Assembly (NCBI RefSeq): GCF_014191605.1
Contig: NZ_JACHWU010000001.1
Coordinates: 496,001 to 560,000 of the forward strand
Source of the DNA: Prauserella isguenensis
Lineage (GTDB): Bacteria > Actinomycetota > Actinomycetes > Mycobacteriales > Pseudonocardiaceae
DNA: 64,000 nucleotides
Direction of reading: 5' to 3'
Shown one piece after another: positions 38,860-48,230 of the stretch; within the stretch, counting starts at the first letter, position 1; the number at the start of each line of letters is the position of its first letter. Under the pieces are notes generated by a model. That model was not told the origin of the DNA and searched no databases. It saw only the letters and a program-made list of their open reading frames with translations. The position numbers were made by a program, and so were the translations under genes.

Positions 38860-40020
38860 CTACAGCGGGATCTCGAGGGCCACCATCGTGCCCATGCTGG
38901 GTGAGGAGTTGACGTCGAACCGCCCGCCCGCGGCGTCGGCGCGTTCGGCGAGGTGTCGCAGTCCGCGCCGGGCGACGTCGGCGGGGACGCCGCACCCGTT
39001 GTCGCGCACGCGCAGCCGGACCTCGCCCTCGTCGCGTTCGAGCGTCACCCGCACCTCACTCGCGCCGGAGTGTCGGACCACATTGGACAGCGCCTCGCGC
39101 AGGGCGGCGCGGATGTGGTCACCGCGTTCGCCGGGAATACCCGCCAGTTCGCCCGACAGTTCCAGGGTGGGCGGATAGCCGAGGAGTTCCCCGGCGATAC
39201 GCACCTCGGAGCGGGCCGACTCGGCGAGGTCGCCGGCGTCGGGGGGCTCGGGCACGGGTTCGGGCGAGCGCAGTTCCCGCACGGTGCCGCGGATCTCCTC
39301 GATCGTCTGGTCGAGCTGTTCGATGGCCTCGCCGAGCCGGTCGCGCTCGGCACGCGCGAACCGCCGGTGCAGCCTGCGGTACACCCGGTCGAGCTGCATG
39401 CCCGCCGCGTACAGCCGCTGGACGACGACGTCGTGGAGTTCGCGGGCGATGCGTTCGCGCTCCTGGTACAGGGTCAGCCGGTGGCGCGCGTCGGCACCGT
39501 CGGCGAGCGCCAGCACGACGCCCGCCTGTCCGGCGAACGCGGTGAGCAGTTCGCCGGTTCCGGTGTCGAACGGCGCGCGGCGCGGCGACCGGTACACGGT
39601 CAGCACGCCGAGCTGTTTGCCGCCGGTGCCGAACGGGGCCGCGGCGAACGGTCCGTATCCGGCGAGTTCGGCGGGCACGAACTGGGAGGTGCGCGGGTCG
39701 CTGGTGACGTCGTCGGCGAACACCGGCTCGGCCCCGCCCGCGACCCGGCCCGCCGCCGACTCGGGTGGAAGCACGAGACCGACGAGGCCCGTGGTGTCGG
39801 CGCCGTAGGCGGCCTCGACGGTGACGCCGCCGTCCTCGTCGCGGACCATGAGCAGGCCGAGGTCGGCGTCGGCGAGCTGCACGGCGGACCGCACGACCAT
39901 GGGCAGCACGGCGTCGGGATCGTCCCCGGACAGCACGGTCGTCGTGATCTCGGTGGCGGCGGACAGGGCCCGCGCGGCGACGTTCGGTTCCATCAGGCTT
40001 CCGACGGTACGACCGCTCAT
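38860..40020 (-). CDS. GAF-domain sensor histidine kinase (DevS-like, last gene of cyd operon)
   Basis: A 386-residue kinase with one GAF domain (about residues 20-170), a HisKA_3 dimerisation helix with the phospho-His H196 in ERIARELHDVVVQRLYAAGMQL, and a HATPase domain with N- and G-boxes (LREALSNVVRHSG and DNGCGVP). The layout is a shortened DevS. No histidine occurs in the GAF region before residue 180, so heme coordination of the DevS type is not possible. ATG 40020 overlaps the cydDC stop by four bases, so the kinase is translated with the cytochrome bd genes. Partner: the DevR-like regulator at 35429. Confidence 0.85.
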   Translation of the reverse strand: MSGRTVGSLMEPNVAARALSAATEITTTVLSGDDPDAVLPMVVRSAVQLADADLGLLMVRDEDGGVTVEAAYGADTTGLVGLVLPPESAAGRVAGGAEPVFADDVTSDPRTSQFVPAELAGYGPFAAAPFGTGGKQLGVLTVYRSPRRAPFDTGTGELLTAFAGQAGVVLALADGADARHRLTLYQERERIARELHDVVVQRLYAAGMQLDRVYRRLHRRFARAERDRLGEAIEQLDQTIEEIRGTVRELRSPEPVPEPPDAGDLAESARSEVRIAGELLGYPPTLELSGELAGIPGERGDHIRAALREALSNVVRHSGASEVRVTLERDEGEVRLRVRDNGCGVPADVARRGLRHLAERADAAGGRFDVNSSPSMGTMVALEIPL

Positions 40021-43000
40021 GTCGCGGGTGCTCGCGGACGTGTCGCGGCTCGCGTGCGCACCCGCCCTTCGGAGACCTCGAGCACCAGGTCGGCGCCGTC
40101 GACCTCGTCGGGCCGGTGGGTGACGTGCACGACCGTCCTCCCTGCCAGCGCCTCGCGCAGGTCGTCGAGGACGCGGTCGGCTGTCGGCGCGTCGAGGTGG
40201 GCGGTGGGCTCGTCGAGCAGCACGAGGTCGGCGTCCGGGACGGCGAGCAGCGCCCTGGCGAGTGCCACCCGCTGCGCCTGCCCGCCGGACAGCCCGGCGC
40301 CCGCGGCGTCGAGCATCGTGTGCGGGTCGAGGTCCGCGTGCGCGGTGCGGAGGGCGTCGGCGAGCTCGGCGTCGGTGGCGTGCGGATCGGCCAGGCGCAG
40401 GTTCTCGGCAACGGTCGTGGAGACGAGTTGCGGATCCTGCGGGGCCCACGCGACGCGCGCGGGTACGTCCGCCTCGCCGCGCACCGGCCGCAGGAAGCCC
40501 AGCAGCGCGGCGAGCAGCGTGGACTTGCCCGCACCGGACGAGCCGACGACCGCGACGTACGAGCCCGGCGGGATGTCGAGGCCGACGTTCCGCAGCACCG
40601 GAGTCGCACTCGACGGCCAGGCGAGGTCGGCGCCACGCAACGAGACGTGGCCCGAGTGGTGCGTCGGCTGCCGCGCCGCGGGAACCGCGTGCGCTGCGCG
40701 AGCGGTGGCCGGGCCGGTGTCCGTGCCGGTGTCGTGCTCGGCGGCGGCCAGGCGGGCGCGGGCGTCGCGGAGGGTGTCCCAGTGCTGGGCGACGGGCGGG
40801 AGCAGCGCGAGCACCTCGGCCAGGGCCAGTGGCACCAGGGCGACGACGGGAGCGGCGACGGGAACCAGCGTCCCCGCCTCGACGGCACGTGCGCCCAGCC
40901 AGGCGCCCGCGACGGCGGCGGCCCCGGTGGCGGTGACGATCACGGCGTCGGCGGCGCCGTCACCCCAGGCCTGCCTACGTGCCGCGGCGGCGAGCCGCTT
41001 GTCGAGTCGCGCGAGTTCACGGCGCCTGCGGTGGTGGGCGCCGACGGCGACCAGTTCCGCCGCGGTGTCGAACAGCGCGAGCACCCGCTCGTCGAGCGTG
41101 CGGCGACCGGCCGCGAGCGTGGCGGTGGCGCGGCGCTCCACGACCAGAGCGGCCCACGGGGCGACGACCGCGGCGACGACGACCGCGACCGCGAGCACCA
41201 GGCCCGCGGCGGGCAGGACCAGGGTCACGGCAGTGCAGGCCGCGACCAGCACGGCGCCGACCACGAGCGGCGGGGTGAGCACGCGTGGCAGCAGGTCGCG
41301 CACGGTGTCGGTGTCGCCGACGAGGCGTCGGTGGTCCGCGCCGCGGCGCAGCGCCACGGCCGGTCCCCTGGCGACGAGCGCGCGCCACAGGCGGACGCGC
41401 AGGGTCGCGGCGATGCGGAACGCGGCGTCGTGGGTGACGAGGCGTTCGGCGTAGTTCAGTGCGGCCCTGGCCAGGCCGAACGTGCGCACGCCGACGACGG
41501 CGACGCTGAGCATGAGGATCGGCGGCTGTTGCGATGCGCGGGCGATGAGCCAGCCCGACGTGGCTGTCAGCGCGACCCCGGCGATCAGCGAACCCGCGCC
41601 GAGCGCGACGCCGCCGAGGAAGCGCCGGTCGACGAGTCTGCGCAGCGCGATGGTGCGGGCAGGGTCCATGGGCGGTTCGGACGTGGCGGCGTCGGCGCCG
41701 GGCGAACCGGTCGCGGCGTCGGTGTCATCGGTGGTGTGGGTGTCGAGCGCGGCGCGGTCGTGGGCGGCGACGATGACGGTGCAGCCCGCGCGAGCCGCCT
41801 CGTCGACGAGTTCATGGACACGGCGGGCGTTGTCGGCGTCCAGGTGCGCGGTGGGTTCGTCGAGCAGGAGCAGCCACGCCCCTGTGCGCACGCGCGCCAG
41901 GGCCCTGGCGACGGCGAGTCGTTGGCGCTGGCCGACCGACAGCGTGGCGACGGGCCGGTCGGCGAGCCCGTCGAGTCCGAGTCGGTGCAGCAGGTCGTGG
42001 GTGTCGGCCGGGTCGAGTGCGGGGGCGGCGAGCGCGATCTCGGCGGCCGCGGTGCCTCCGGTGAACGCGGGCGACTGGGGAACCCAGCCGATGCACTCGC
42101 GCCAGACGTCGGGGTCGAGGTCGGCGAGGGACATACCGGCGACCTCGACGTCGCCCGCGTCGGGGCGGACGAAGCCGAGGAGGACGGCGAGCGTCGTGCT
42201 CTTGCCCGCGCCGCTGGGCGCACGCAGCCGTACGGTCCGTCCCGGCCTCGCGGTGAACGTCTCGCCGTTCGGGGCGTCGCCGCCGCGGCGGTGGACGTGC
42301 AGGTCACGGACGTGGATGTCGCCGCGGCGCGGGCGCAGCGTGCCGCCGGACGGTGCGGGTTCGGCGAGCACGTCGGTGACGCGGCGGACGGCCTCGACGC
42401 CGTCGGTGCTGGCGTGGAACGCGGTGCCGACGCCCCGGAGCGGCGCGAAGCACTCGGGAGCGAGCAGGAGCACGCCGAGTCCGATGGCGAGGGGCATGTC
42501 GCCGTGCACGAGACGGACACCGACGACGACGGCGACGAGGGCGACCGACAGGGTCGCGGCGAGTTCGAGGGCGAACGCGGAGCTGAACGCGACACGCAGG
42601 GTGCCGAGGGTCGCGCGGCGGTGCCGGTCGGAGACGCGACGGACGGTGTCGGCCTGTGCGTCGGCACGGCGGAACGCGGCGAGCACGGGCAGGGCGCGCA
42701 CGAGTTCGAGCACGTGGGCCGACAGCCGTGCCACGGAGTCGCTCGCCTCGGCGACGCGGTCGCGCGTGTAGGAGCCGATGAGCGCTCCGAACAGCGGGAG
42801 CAGAGGGAGGGTGACGGCGATGAGCAGCGCCGACGGCCAGTCGGCGACGAGCACGGCCGCGCCCGCGGCGAGGGGTACGACGGCGGCGGTGACGAGCGCG
42901 GGCAGATAGCGGGTGAAGTAGGCGTCGAGCGCGTCGAGTCCGGTGGTGGTGAGTGCGGTGAGCTCGCCGGGGCCGCGGCGGGCGATCCGTTCGGGGCCGA

Positions 43001-43391
43001 GGCGCAGTGCGTGGTCGAGGACGTGGGCTCGGAGTTCCTCCTTGGCTCCCGCGGCTGCGCGGGCGGCGACGACGCGGATCGCCCACGCGAGCACGGCACG
43101 CCCGGCGACGGTGGCCAGGAGCAGACCGAGGCGGGGTGCGAGGTCGCCGTTGTGTCCGGCCACGATGTCGGCGAGCACGGAGGCGAGGAGGAACGCCTGC
43201 GCGACCAGGCAGGCGGCGTCGAGGAGCGCGAGGACACCGGATGTGGCCAACGCTCGGCGCGCTGCCGGGGACAGTGCCGGGAGCGCGCCGAGCGGGCCGT
43301 GTCCCACCCGCGACCGGACCGGCGTGTCCGGTGTGGACGGTTGGGCGCCGGTGCCGATAGCGGAAAGGGTGTCGCGGGTGGGACGGCTCAT
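40017..43391 (-). CDS. cydDC: Fused CydDC ABC exporter for cytochrome bd assembly
   Basis: A 1124-residue fusion of CydD and CydC, normally two subunits of the thiol/heme exporter needed for cytochrome bd assembly. Each half has six helices and an ATPase: the CydD half has Walker A PSGAGKST, signature LSVGQRQRLAVARAL and LLLLDEPTAHLD; the CydC half has GSSGAGKST, LSGGQAQRVALARAL and LVLLDEPTAHLD. A Thr/Asp-rich linker joins the halves. The ATG at 43391 overlaps the cydB stop by four bases. Such fusions are frequent in actinobacteria. The last gene of the unit is the sensor kinase. Confidence 0.92.
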   Translation of the reverse strand: MSRPTRDTLSAIGTGAQPSTPDTPVRSRVGHGPLGALPALSPAARRALATSGVLALLDAACLVAQAFLLASVLADIVAGHNGDLAPRLGLLLATVAGRAVLAWAIRVVAARAAAGAKEELRAHVLDHALRLGPERIARRGPGELTALTTTGLDALDAYFTRYLPALVTAAVVPLAAGAAVLVADWPSALLIAVTLPLLPLFGALIGSYTRDRVAEASDSVARLSAHVLELVRALPVLAAFRRADAQADTVRRVSDRHRRATLGTLRVAFSSAFALELAATLSVALVAVVVGVRLVHGDMPLAIGLGVLLLAPECFAPLRGVGTAFHASTDGVEAVRRVTDVLAEPAPSGGTLRPRRGDIHVRDLHVHRRGGDAPNGETFTARPGRTVRLRAPSGAGKSTTLAVLLGFVRPDAGDVEVAGMSLADLDPDVWRECIGWVPQSPAFTGGTAAAEIALAAPALDPADTHDLLHRLGLDGLADRPVATLSVGQRQRLAVARALARVRTGAWLLLLDEPTAHLDADNARRVHELVDEAARAGCTVIVAAHDRAALDTHTTDDTDAATGSPGADAATSEPPMDPARTIALRRLVDRRFLGGVALGAGSLIAGVALTATSGWLIARASQQPPILMLSVAVVGVRTFGLARAALNYAERLVTHDAAFRIAATLRVRLWRALVARGPAVALRRGADHRRLVGDTDTVRDLLPRVLTPPLVVGAVLVAACTAVTLVLPAAGLVLAVAVVVAAVVAPWAALVVERRATATLAAGRRTLDERVLALFDTAAELVAVGAHHRRRRELARLDKRLAAAARRQAWGDGAADAVIVTATGAAAVAGAWLGARAVEAGTLVPVAAPVVALVPLALAEVLALLPPVAQHWDTLRDARARLAAAEHDTGTDTGPATARAAHAVPAARQPTHHSGHVSLRGADLAWPSSATPVLRNVGLDIPPGSYVAVVGSSGAGKSTLLAALLGFLRPVRGEADVPARVAWAPQDPQLVSTTVAENLRLADPHATDAELADALRTAHADLDPHTMLDAAGAGLSGGQAQRVALARALLAVPDADLVLLDEPTAHLDAPTADRVLDDLREALAGRTVVHVTHRPDEVDGADLVLEVSEGRVRTRAATRPRAPAT

Positions 43392-44410
43392 CGGGACACC
43401 TGCTGCGCGTTGTGAGGGGCGGGGATGTGGGAGGTCTTGATGCGTTGACGGAACACCCAGTAGGTCCAGCCCTGGTAGACGAGCACCGCCGGCGTACCGA
43501 ATGCGGCGACCCAGGTCATGACGGTGAGGGTGTAGTCGCCGGACGAGGCGTTGTCGACGGTCAGCGAGTTGGCGGCGTCCAGTGTGGAGGGAAGGACGTC
43601 GGGGAACAGGGCGCCGAACAGGGTGACGACCGTGCCGGTGATCGCGACGCCGAGTGCGGCGAACGCCTGCCCTTCCCGTCCCGCGGCGATGCGCCACCAG
43701 GCGACCAGCGCGGCGGCGACGGTGACGGCGAGCGACACGTACGTCCAGTCCGCCCCGTGGCGGACCTGCACGAGGACCGCGAAGGCGGCGACAGGCAGGA
43801 TCGCGACGGGCAGGATGGCGGTGGCGAGGCGGCGCGCGCGGCGGCGGATGTCGCCGTCGGTCTTGAGTGCGATGAACACGGCGCCGTGCAGCAGGGAGAA
43901 GCCGGTGACGGCGAGTGCCCCCAGCAGCGTGTCCCAGCGGAAGGCTTCGAACGCCGAGCCGACCCGGTTGCCGTCGGCGTCGAGCGGCAGGCCGAGGACG
44001 GTCGAGGCGATGATGAAGCCGATGCCGACGGGCGGCACGGTCGAGCCGACGACGATGACCTTGTCCCAGGCGCGGCGCCAGCGGTCGGAGTCGACCTTGC
44101 CGCGGTACTCGAAGGCGACGCCGCGGCCGATGAGCGCGAGCAGCACGAACAGCAGCGGCAGGTAGGCGGCGGAGAACAGGCCCGCGTACCAGGCGGGGAA
44201 CGCGGCGAACATCGCGCCGCCCGCGACGATGATCCAGACTTCGTTGCCGTCCCAGACCGGCCCGATGGTGTTGATCATGACGCGGCGCTCGGTGTCGCTC
44301 CGGCCCAGGACAGGCAGCAGCATCCCGACGCCGAAGTCGAACCCTTCGAGGAACAGGTAGCCGAGCCACAGGAACGCGATGACGACGAACCAGACGATTT
44401 CGAGTTCCAT
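43388..44410 (-). CDS. cydB: Cytochrome bd oxidase subunit II
   Basis: A 340-residue, eight-to-nine-helix membrane protein. The N-terminal 'LEIVWFVVIAFLWLGYLFLEGFDFGVGMLLP', 'GPVWDGNEVWII' and 'GKVDSDRWRRAWDK' are diagnostic of CydB. It pairs with CydA to reduce oxygen with quinol. ATG 44410 was chosen as the family N-terminus; the upstream frame is not conserved. The gene is separated from cydA by 282 bases that contain three palindromes, so it may have its own promoter. Confidence 0.93.
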   Translation of the reverse strand: MELEIVWFVVIAFLWLGYLFLEGFDFGVGMLLPVLGRSDTERRVMINTIGPVWDGNEVWIIVAGGAMFAAFPAWYAGLFSAAYLPLLFVLLALIGRGVAFEYRGKVDSDRWRRAWDKVIVVGSTVPPVGIGFIIASTVLGLPLDADGNRVGSAFEAFRWDTLLGALAVTGFSLLHGAVFIALKTDGDIRRRARRLATAILPVAILPVAAFAVLVQVRHGADWTYVSLAVTVAAALVAWWRIAAGREGQAFAALGVAITGTVVTLFGALFPDVLPSTLDAANSLTVDNASSGDYTLTVMTWVAAFGTPAVLVYQGWTYWVFRQRIKTSHIPAPHNAQQVSR

Positions 44411-44464
44411 CAGACCACCCGTCCCGGGTCGTGCCGCACCCGCGCTACCACGCTGCTGCGACAT

Positions 44465-44526
44465 GTTTCAGGTGAAACCCGTTGTGCACAGCCGGCTGTG
44501 CACAACAGTCGGAGTTGTCCACAACT
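44465..44526. promoter_or_regulatory. Three palindromes between cydA and cydB
   Basis: GTTTCA-GG-TGAAAC is at 44465-44478. A perfect 26-base palindrome follows at 44481-44506, with half-sites GTTGTGCACA and TGTGCACAAC. AGTTGT-CC-ACAACT is at 44513-44526. All lie 55-116 bases upstream of the cydB start. The TTGTG/CACAA half-words recall Rex redox-repressor sites, but the spacing in the large palindrome is wider than the usual 18-base Rex operator. Confidence 0.6.
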
Positions 44527-44692
44527 TGCTGGACACGCCTTGGGAAAACCCCTCGTGGCGGTAGGCTGGAGTCGGGGTCGCCCCCCGGAGAGGGTGGGGG
44601 TGTGCCCACCGGAAATCTCGATCACAGCATCTCCTCGGACGGCAGGTGTTCGATCGGCACGTGCGGTGTGCGAACGGCTAGGAGGCGAACGG

Positions 44693-46288
44693 CTAGTAGG
44701 CGAAGGACAACGGCTCGTCGTCCTCGGTGTCGTCGCGCGCGGCACTCCGGCCACCCGAAACGCCTCCACTCGGACCGTCGCCGGAACCGTGACCCGGACC
44801 TTCCTGGTCCCCGTCGCTGCCCGCCCCGAGGCGGGAGGCGACCTTCGCGGGCATCACGCTCTCGATACCGCCGCGCACGTATTTGGCCATCAGGAACACC
44901 TCGACCACGCCGAGCACCACGTACAGCAGGGTCAGCGACACCAGCGACAGCCACACCTCGCCCTCGGACACCCTGGACACGGCCATCGCGGTGTACATCC
45001 ACACCCCGTCGACGCCGCTCGGATCCGGGTTCGGCACGACCACGAACGGCTGCCTGCCCATCTCCGTGAAGATCCAGCCCGCGCTGTTCGCGATGTACGG
45101 CAGCGCGATGCTGCCCAGCGCCATCCGCGGGAACCAGCGGCCGCCCGGTATCCGCCCGCCGCGCGTCAACCACAGCGTCGCCACGCCGATCAACGTCGAC
45201 AACGCGCCGAAGCCGATCATGATCCGGAAGCCCCAGTAGGTCACCGGCAGGTTCGGCACGTAGTCCACCGGCTTGCCCGCCAGCTCGCCGAGCGCCGGGT
45301 CGTCCGGGTAGTGCGAGCCGTACTTGTCCTGGTATTCGCCCACCAGGTCCTGCACGCCCTTGACCTCGGACGAGAAGTCGCCCTCCGCCAGGAAGGACAG
45401 CAACGCGGGCACGTTGAAGGTCTTCACGCTCTCGCAGTCGGCGTCCGCCACGTCCCCGACCGCGATGATTGAGAAGCTCGCGGGCTGTTCGGTCTCGCAC
45501 AGCGCCTCCGCGGCCGCCATCTTCATCGGCTGCTGCTGAAACATCAGCTTGCCCTGGAAATCGCCGCTCACCACGAGCACGACGAACGCCACGACGCCCG
45601 TCCACGCACCCAGCTTCACCGACGACCGCCACACCGCGCGGTGCTCGTCGTGCTCACCGCGCTTGCGCCACAACCGCCACGCCGCGATACCCACGACGAA
45701 CGCCGCGGCCACGGCGAAGCACCCCGCCACGGTGTGCGGGATCGCGGCCAGCGCCGTGTTGTTCGTCAGCACCGCCCAGATCGAGTTCATCGTCGGCTTC
45801 CCGTCGACGAACTCGGCGCCCACCGGGTGCTGCATCCACGAGTTCGCCGCCAGGATGAAGTACGCCGACACCACTGTGGCCAGCGAGAACGCCCACGCAC
45901 ACGCCAGGTGGACCCGTTTCGGCAGCCGGTCCCACCCGAAGATCCACAGGCCGAGGAACACCGACTCGACGAAGAAGGCGACGAGCCCCTCCATCGCCAG
46001 CGGCGCACCGAAGACGTCCCCCACGAACCGGGAGTACTCGCTCCAGTTCATCCCGAACTGGAACTCCTGCACGATGCCGGTGACCACGCCCATCGCGAAG
46101 TTGACCAGCAGCAGCTTGCCCCAGAACTTGGTCATCCTCAGGTAGCGCTCGTCGCCCGTGCGCACCCACGCCGTCTGCATGCCCGCGACCAGCACGGCCA
46201 GGCCGATCGTCAACGGCACCATCAGGAAGTGGTAGACGGTCGTGATCCCGAACTGCCACCGCGCGAGCTCCAGTACTTCCACGACCAC
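44693..46288 (-). CDS. cydA: Cytochrome bd oxidase subunit I
   Basis: A 531-residue, nine-helix subunit carrying hemes b558, b595 and d. Conserved features include the start 'LELARWQFGITTVYHFLMVPLTIGLA', the heme-ligand region, the quinol-loop sequence 'MGRQPFVVV' and the short Q-loop typical of actinobacteria. The last 45 residues are a Gly/Asp/Ser-rich tail. The GTG at 46288 has GGAG seven bases upstream; a GTG at 46282 is an alternative. It is upstream of cydB-cydDC-kinase on the same strand. Confidence 0.93.
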   Translation of the reverse strand: MVVEVLELARWQFGITTVYHFLMVPLTIGLAVLVAGMQTAWVRTGDERYLRMTKFWGKLLLVNFAMGVVTGIVQEFQFGMNWSEYSRFVGDVFGAPLAMEGLVAFFVESVFLGLWIFGWDRLPKRVHLACAWAFSLATVVSAYFILAANSWMQHPVGAEFVDGKPTMNSIWAVLTNNTALAAIPHTVAGCFAVAAAFVVGIAAWRLWRKRGEHDEHRAVWRSSVKLGAWTGVVAFVVLVVSGDFQGKLMFQQQPMKMAAAEALCETEQPASFSIIAVGDVADADCESVKTFNVPALLSFLAEGDFSSEVKGVQDLVGEYQDKYGSHYPDDPALGELAGKPVDYVPNLPVTYWGFRIMIGFGALSTLIGVATLWLTRGGRIPGGRWFPRMALGSIALPYIANSAGWIFTEMGRQPFVVVPNPDPSGVDGVWMYTAMAVSRVSEGEVWLSLVSLTLLYVVLGVVEVFLMAKYVRGGIESVMPAKVASRLGAGSDGDQEGPGHGSGDGPSGGVSGGRSAARDDTEDDEPLSFAY

Positions 46289-46554
46289 GACTCTGCTCCG
46301 CGGGCGCGTACGCGCGACAGGTACAGCGGTCCCGACCACGACAGGACGTAAGTCCCGTCGCAGGGCTCGTGTCACGACCGCCGAACCGGGTGTTTCCGCT
46401 CCACAGGAACCGATTTAGGTGCGCCGAAAAAAATTGTGAGACACGGGTCCACGACATTTCGACGGGCGCCAAAAATGCCGATTCGCGTGATCGATGAGCT
46501 TGATTTTCGGCAATTCCCCTTTATCGTTGAAGTGACCAAGGGGTGAAACTACTG

Positions 46555-47157
46555 ATGTCCACTGCACTGCCGGCCTTCTTCACGGCGTTTGCGCTGGTCT
46601 TCGTGGCAGAACTGCCGGACAAGACCACGGTCGCGACACTGGTGCTGACCACGCGTTACCGCGCGAGCGCAGTATGGACCGGCGTCACCGCGGCGTTCGC
46701 CATTCAGACGCTCGTCGCCGTCGTTTTCGGCAGCGCACTGACATTACTCCCCGGACGGCTCGTTTCCGTCGCCGCAGGCGTCATGTTCGGTATCGGCGCC
46801 GCGATCCTGCTGCGCTCGGGATTCCGTTCCGCCGACGACAGCGAAGCGGACGCCATGCGTGCAGGGCCGCCGCGGGTTCCGTTCCTCCGCGCGGCGACCG
46901 CGTCCTTCGGCGTCCTGTTCGCCGCCGAATGGGGCGACGCCTCCCAGCTCGCCACGGCCGGTCTCGCCGCCCGCTACGCCGAGCCGCTCGCGGTCGGACT
47001 CGGCGCGTTCACCGCGGTCGCGTGCGTCACCGCGCTCGCGATCGGCGTCGGCACCAAACTCCGCCACCGCATCCGCCCGCACCTGCTGCAACGGGCTGCC
47101 GGGGTGGTGTTCGCGGGACTCGCCGCCTACGCGCTCGGCTCGGCGCTACTCGGCTGA
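46555..47157 (+). CDS. TMEM165/GDT1-family cation transporter
   Basis: A 200-residue membrane protein with six helices in two inverted repeats, each carrying the family signature E-x-x-D (AELPDKTT near residue 19 and AEWGDASQ near 129). GDT1 proteins export or exchange Mn2+ and Ca2+. It is divergent from cydA. ATG 46555 follows AAGGGG at 46537-46542 at a rather long distance; a GTG at 46543 is the alternative start. I looked for a manganese riboswitch in the leader and found none. Confidence 0.8.
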   Translation: MSTALPAFFTAFALVFVAELPDKTTVATLVLTTRYRASAVWTGVTAAFAIQTLVAVVFGSALTLLPGRLVSVAAGVMFGIGAAILLRSGFRSADDSEADAMRAGPPRVPFLRAATASFGVLFAAEWGDASQLATAGLAARYAEPLAVGLGAFTAVACVTALAIGVGTKLRHRIRPHLLQRAAGVVFAGLAAYALGSALLG

Positions 47158-47205
47158 GGTACGGCGCGATCCCCGGCCGCGCCCCGCCACTCGCCGGCGC
47201 AGCGT

Positions 47206-48078
47206 TCACAGCGCGTCGAGCAGCCCCAGGTCCACCAGGTCACCCACCGGGCGGTCGAACTCCGCGCACGCGTACGAGGCGAACATCGCGCGCACCGCCG
47301 TCGCCGCCTCGTCGGACAGGCCACGGGCCTCCTCCGCCAGCGCAGCACCGTCCGTGCTAGCCAGCGCTCCGCGGACGTCACCCCCGGACAGACACCGCGC
47401 CGAGGCCACGAGCAGGTTCAGGAACCCGTGGTGCTCGATACCGTCGTCGGCGGTGTGACGCACCGCGCGGTGCAGGCTGTTCGTGGCCTTGAACGTCGCG
47501 CCCGTCGATCCTGCGACGACCGACAGGAAGTCGGCCACCTCGTCGACCGCGGGGAAGTTCTCCGGCGACTGACCTCCGCAGCGGATCTTCGGCCTGCTGC
47601 CGTGCTCGATGACCTTCTGCACGCCGTCGAGCCAGCCGACGCCGCGTCGCGGCTCCACCACGCGCACGACATCCTCGGGCACGAACTCGGAGACCCGCTC
47701 CAACCACGTCTCGTCGACGTCCGACGGGGCCGGCATCTCGACCATCTTCAGCGCCAGCAGCTCACTCCGGGACTCGACGATCGAGATCGCCTTCGGCACC
47801 CCACCGAGGCCCGTGTCGATGATCAGCGCCAACGGCAACGGTTCGGCCGGCTTGATCTTGATGAGTTCAGTGATCAACTCGGGCAGTCGCGACGCCTGGC
47901 ACAGGAAGACGCCCAACATGCCCGACCGGTCCCCGCCACGGGAAGCGAAGTGCCCCTTCAGCGCCTCCGGCATCGCCGCGTCGCTGGGTGGAAAGAGCGC
48001 CGAGTCGTCGACGAGCCGAGCGAACAGCGGAGGGACTCCGCGAGGGCCGGGGGGCGTGAGTTCCACAGCGCTTGACAC
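47206..48078 (-). CDS. Conserved actinobacterial protein of unknown function
   Basis: A 290-residue soluble protein. The N-terminal 'VPPLFARLVDDSALFPPSDAAMPEALKGH' with an F-P-P core, 'GVFLCQASRLPELI' and a later 'KIRCGGQSPENFPAVDEVADFL' recur in actinobacterial homologues I recall, but no function is assigned. The alternation of strands and helices looks like a TIM-barrel or Rossmann-type fold; that is an impression only. The GTG start has TAGCGT (48086-48091) 7 bases upstream, so the message is probably leaderless. Confidence 0.65.
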   Translation of the reverse strand: MSSAVELTPPGPRGVPPLFARLVDDSALFPPSDAAMPEALKGHFASRGGDRSGMLGVFLCQASRLPELITELIKIKPAEPLPLALIIDTGLGGVPKAISIVESRSELLALKMVEMPAPSDVDETWLERVSEFVPEDVVRVVEPRRGVGWLDGVQKVIEHGSRPKIRCGGQSPENFPAVDEVADFLSVVAGSTGATFKATNSLHRAVRHTADDGIEHHGFLNLLVASARCLSGGDVRGALASTDGAALAEEARGLSDEAATAVRAMFASYACAEFDRPVGDLVDLGLLDAL

Positions 48079-48197
48079 CCCTCACACGCTAATAGCGCCC
48101 GCTTCAGCGATGAATATCGGGATGACGACAGACCGGGAGCCCCCACCGCCGCGCCCCGCCTCACCAGGGCTGCTCCGGTATTCCCCTCACGCGCTAG

Positions 48198-48216
48198 ATA
48201 GGTTAGGCTCGCCTTA
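48198..48216 (+). promoter_or_regulatory. DtxR/IdeR-type iron box
   Basis: The 19-base site matches the consensus TTAGGTTAGGCTAACCTAA at 15 positions, including the complete core AGGTTAGGCT. It overlaps the putative -10 (TAGGTT at 48199-48204) of the DUF2470 gene, whose start is 15 bases downstream. Iron-loaded repressor would block transcription. Confidence 0.8.
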
Positions 48217-48230
48217 GTTGGAGGTGACCG

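Noticed and set aside
40116-43415. A 1099-codon plus-strand open frame
   Set aside because: It is opposite cydDC, extremely Gly/Arg/Glu-rich and without recognisable domains; a codon-bias shadow.
43392-44369. Upstream extension of the cydDC frame through cydB
   Set aside because: It is an out-of-frame shadow of cydB; the ATG at 43391 gives the normal CydD N-terminus and a four-base overlap.
46376-46542. Manganese (yybP-ykoY) riboswitch before the GDT1-type gene
   Set aside because: The conserved loop sequences of that riboswitch are not visible in the leader.
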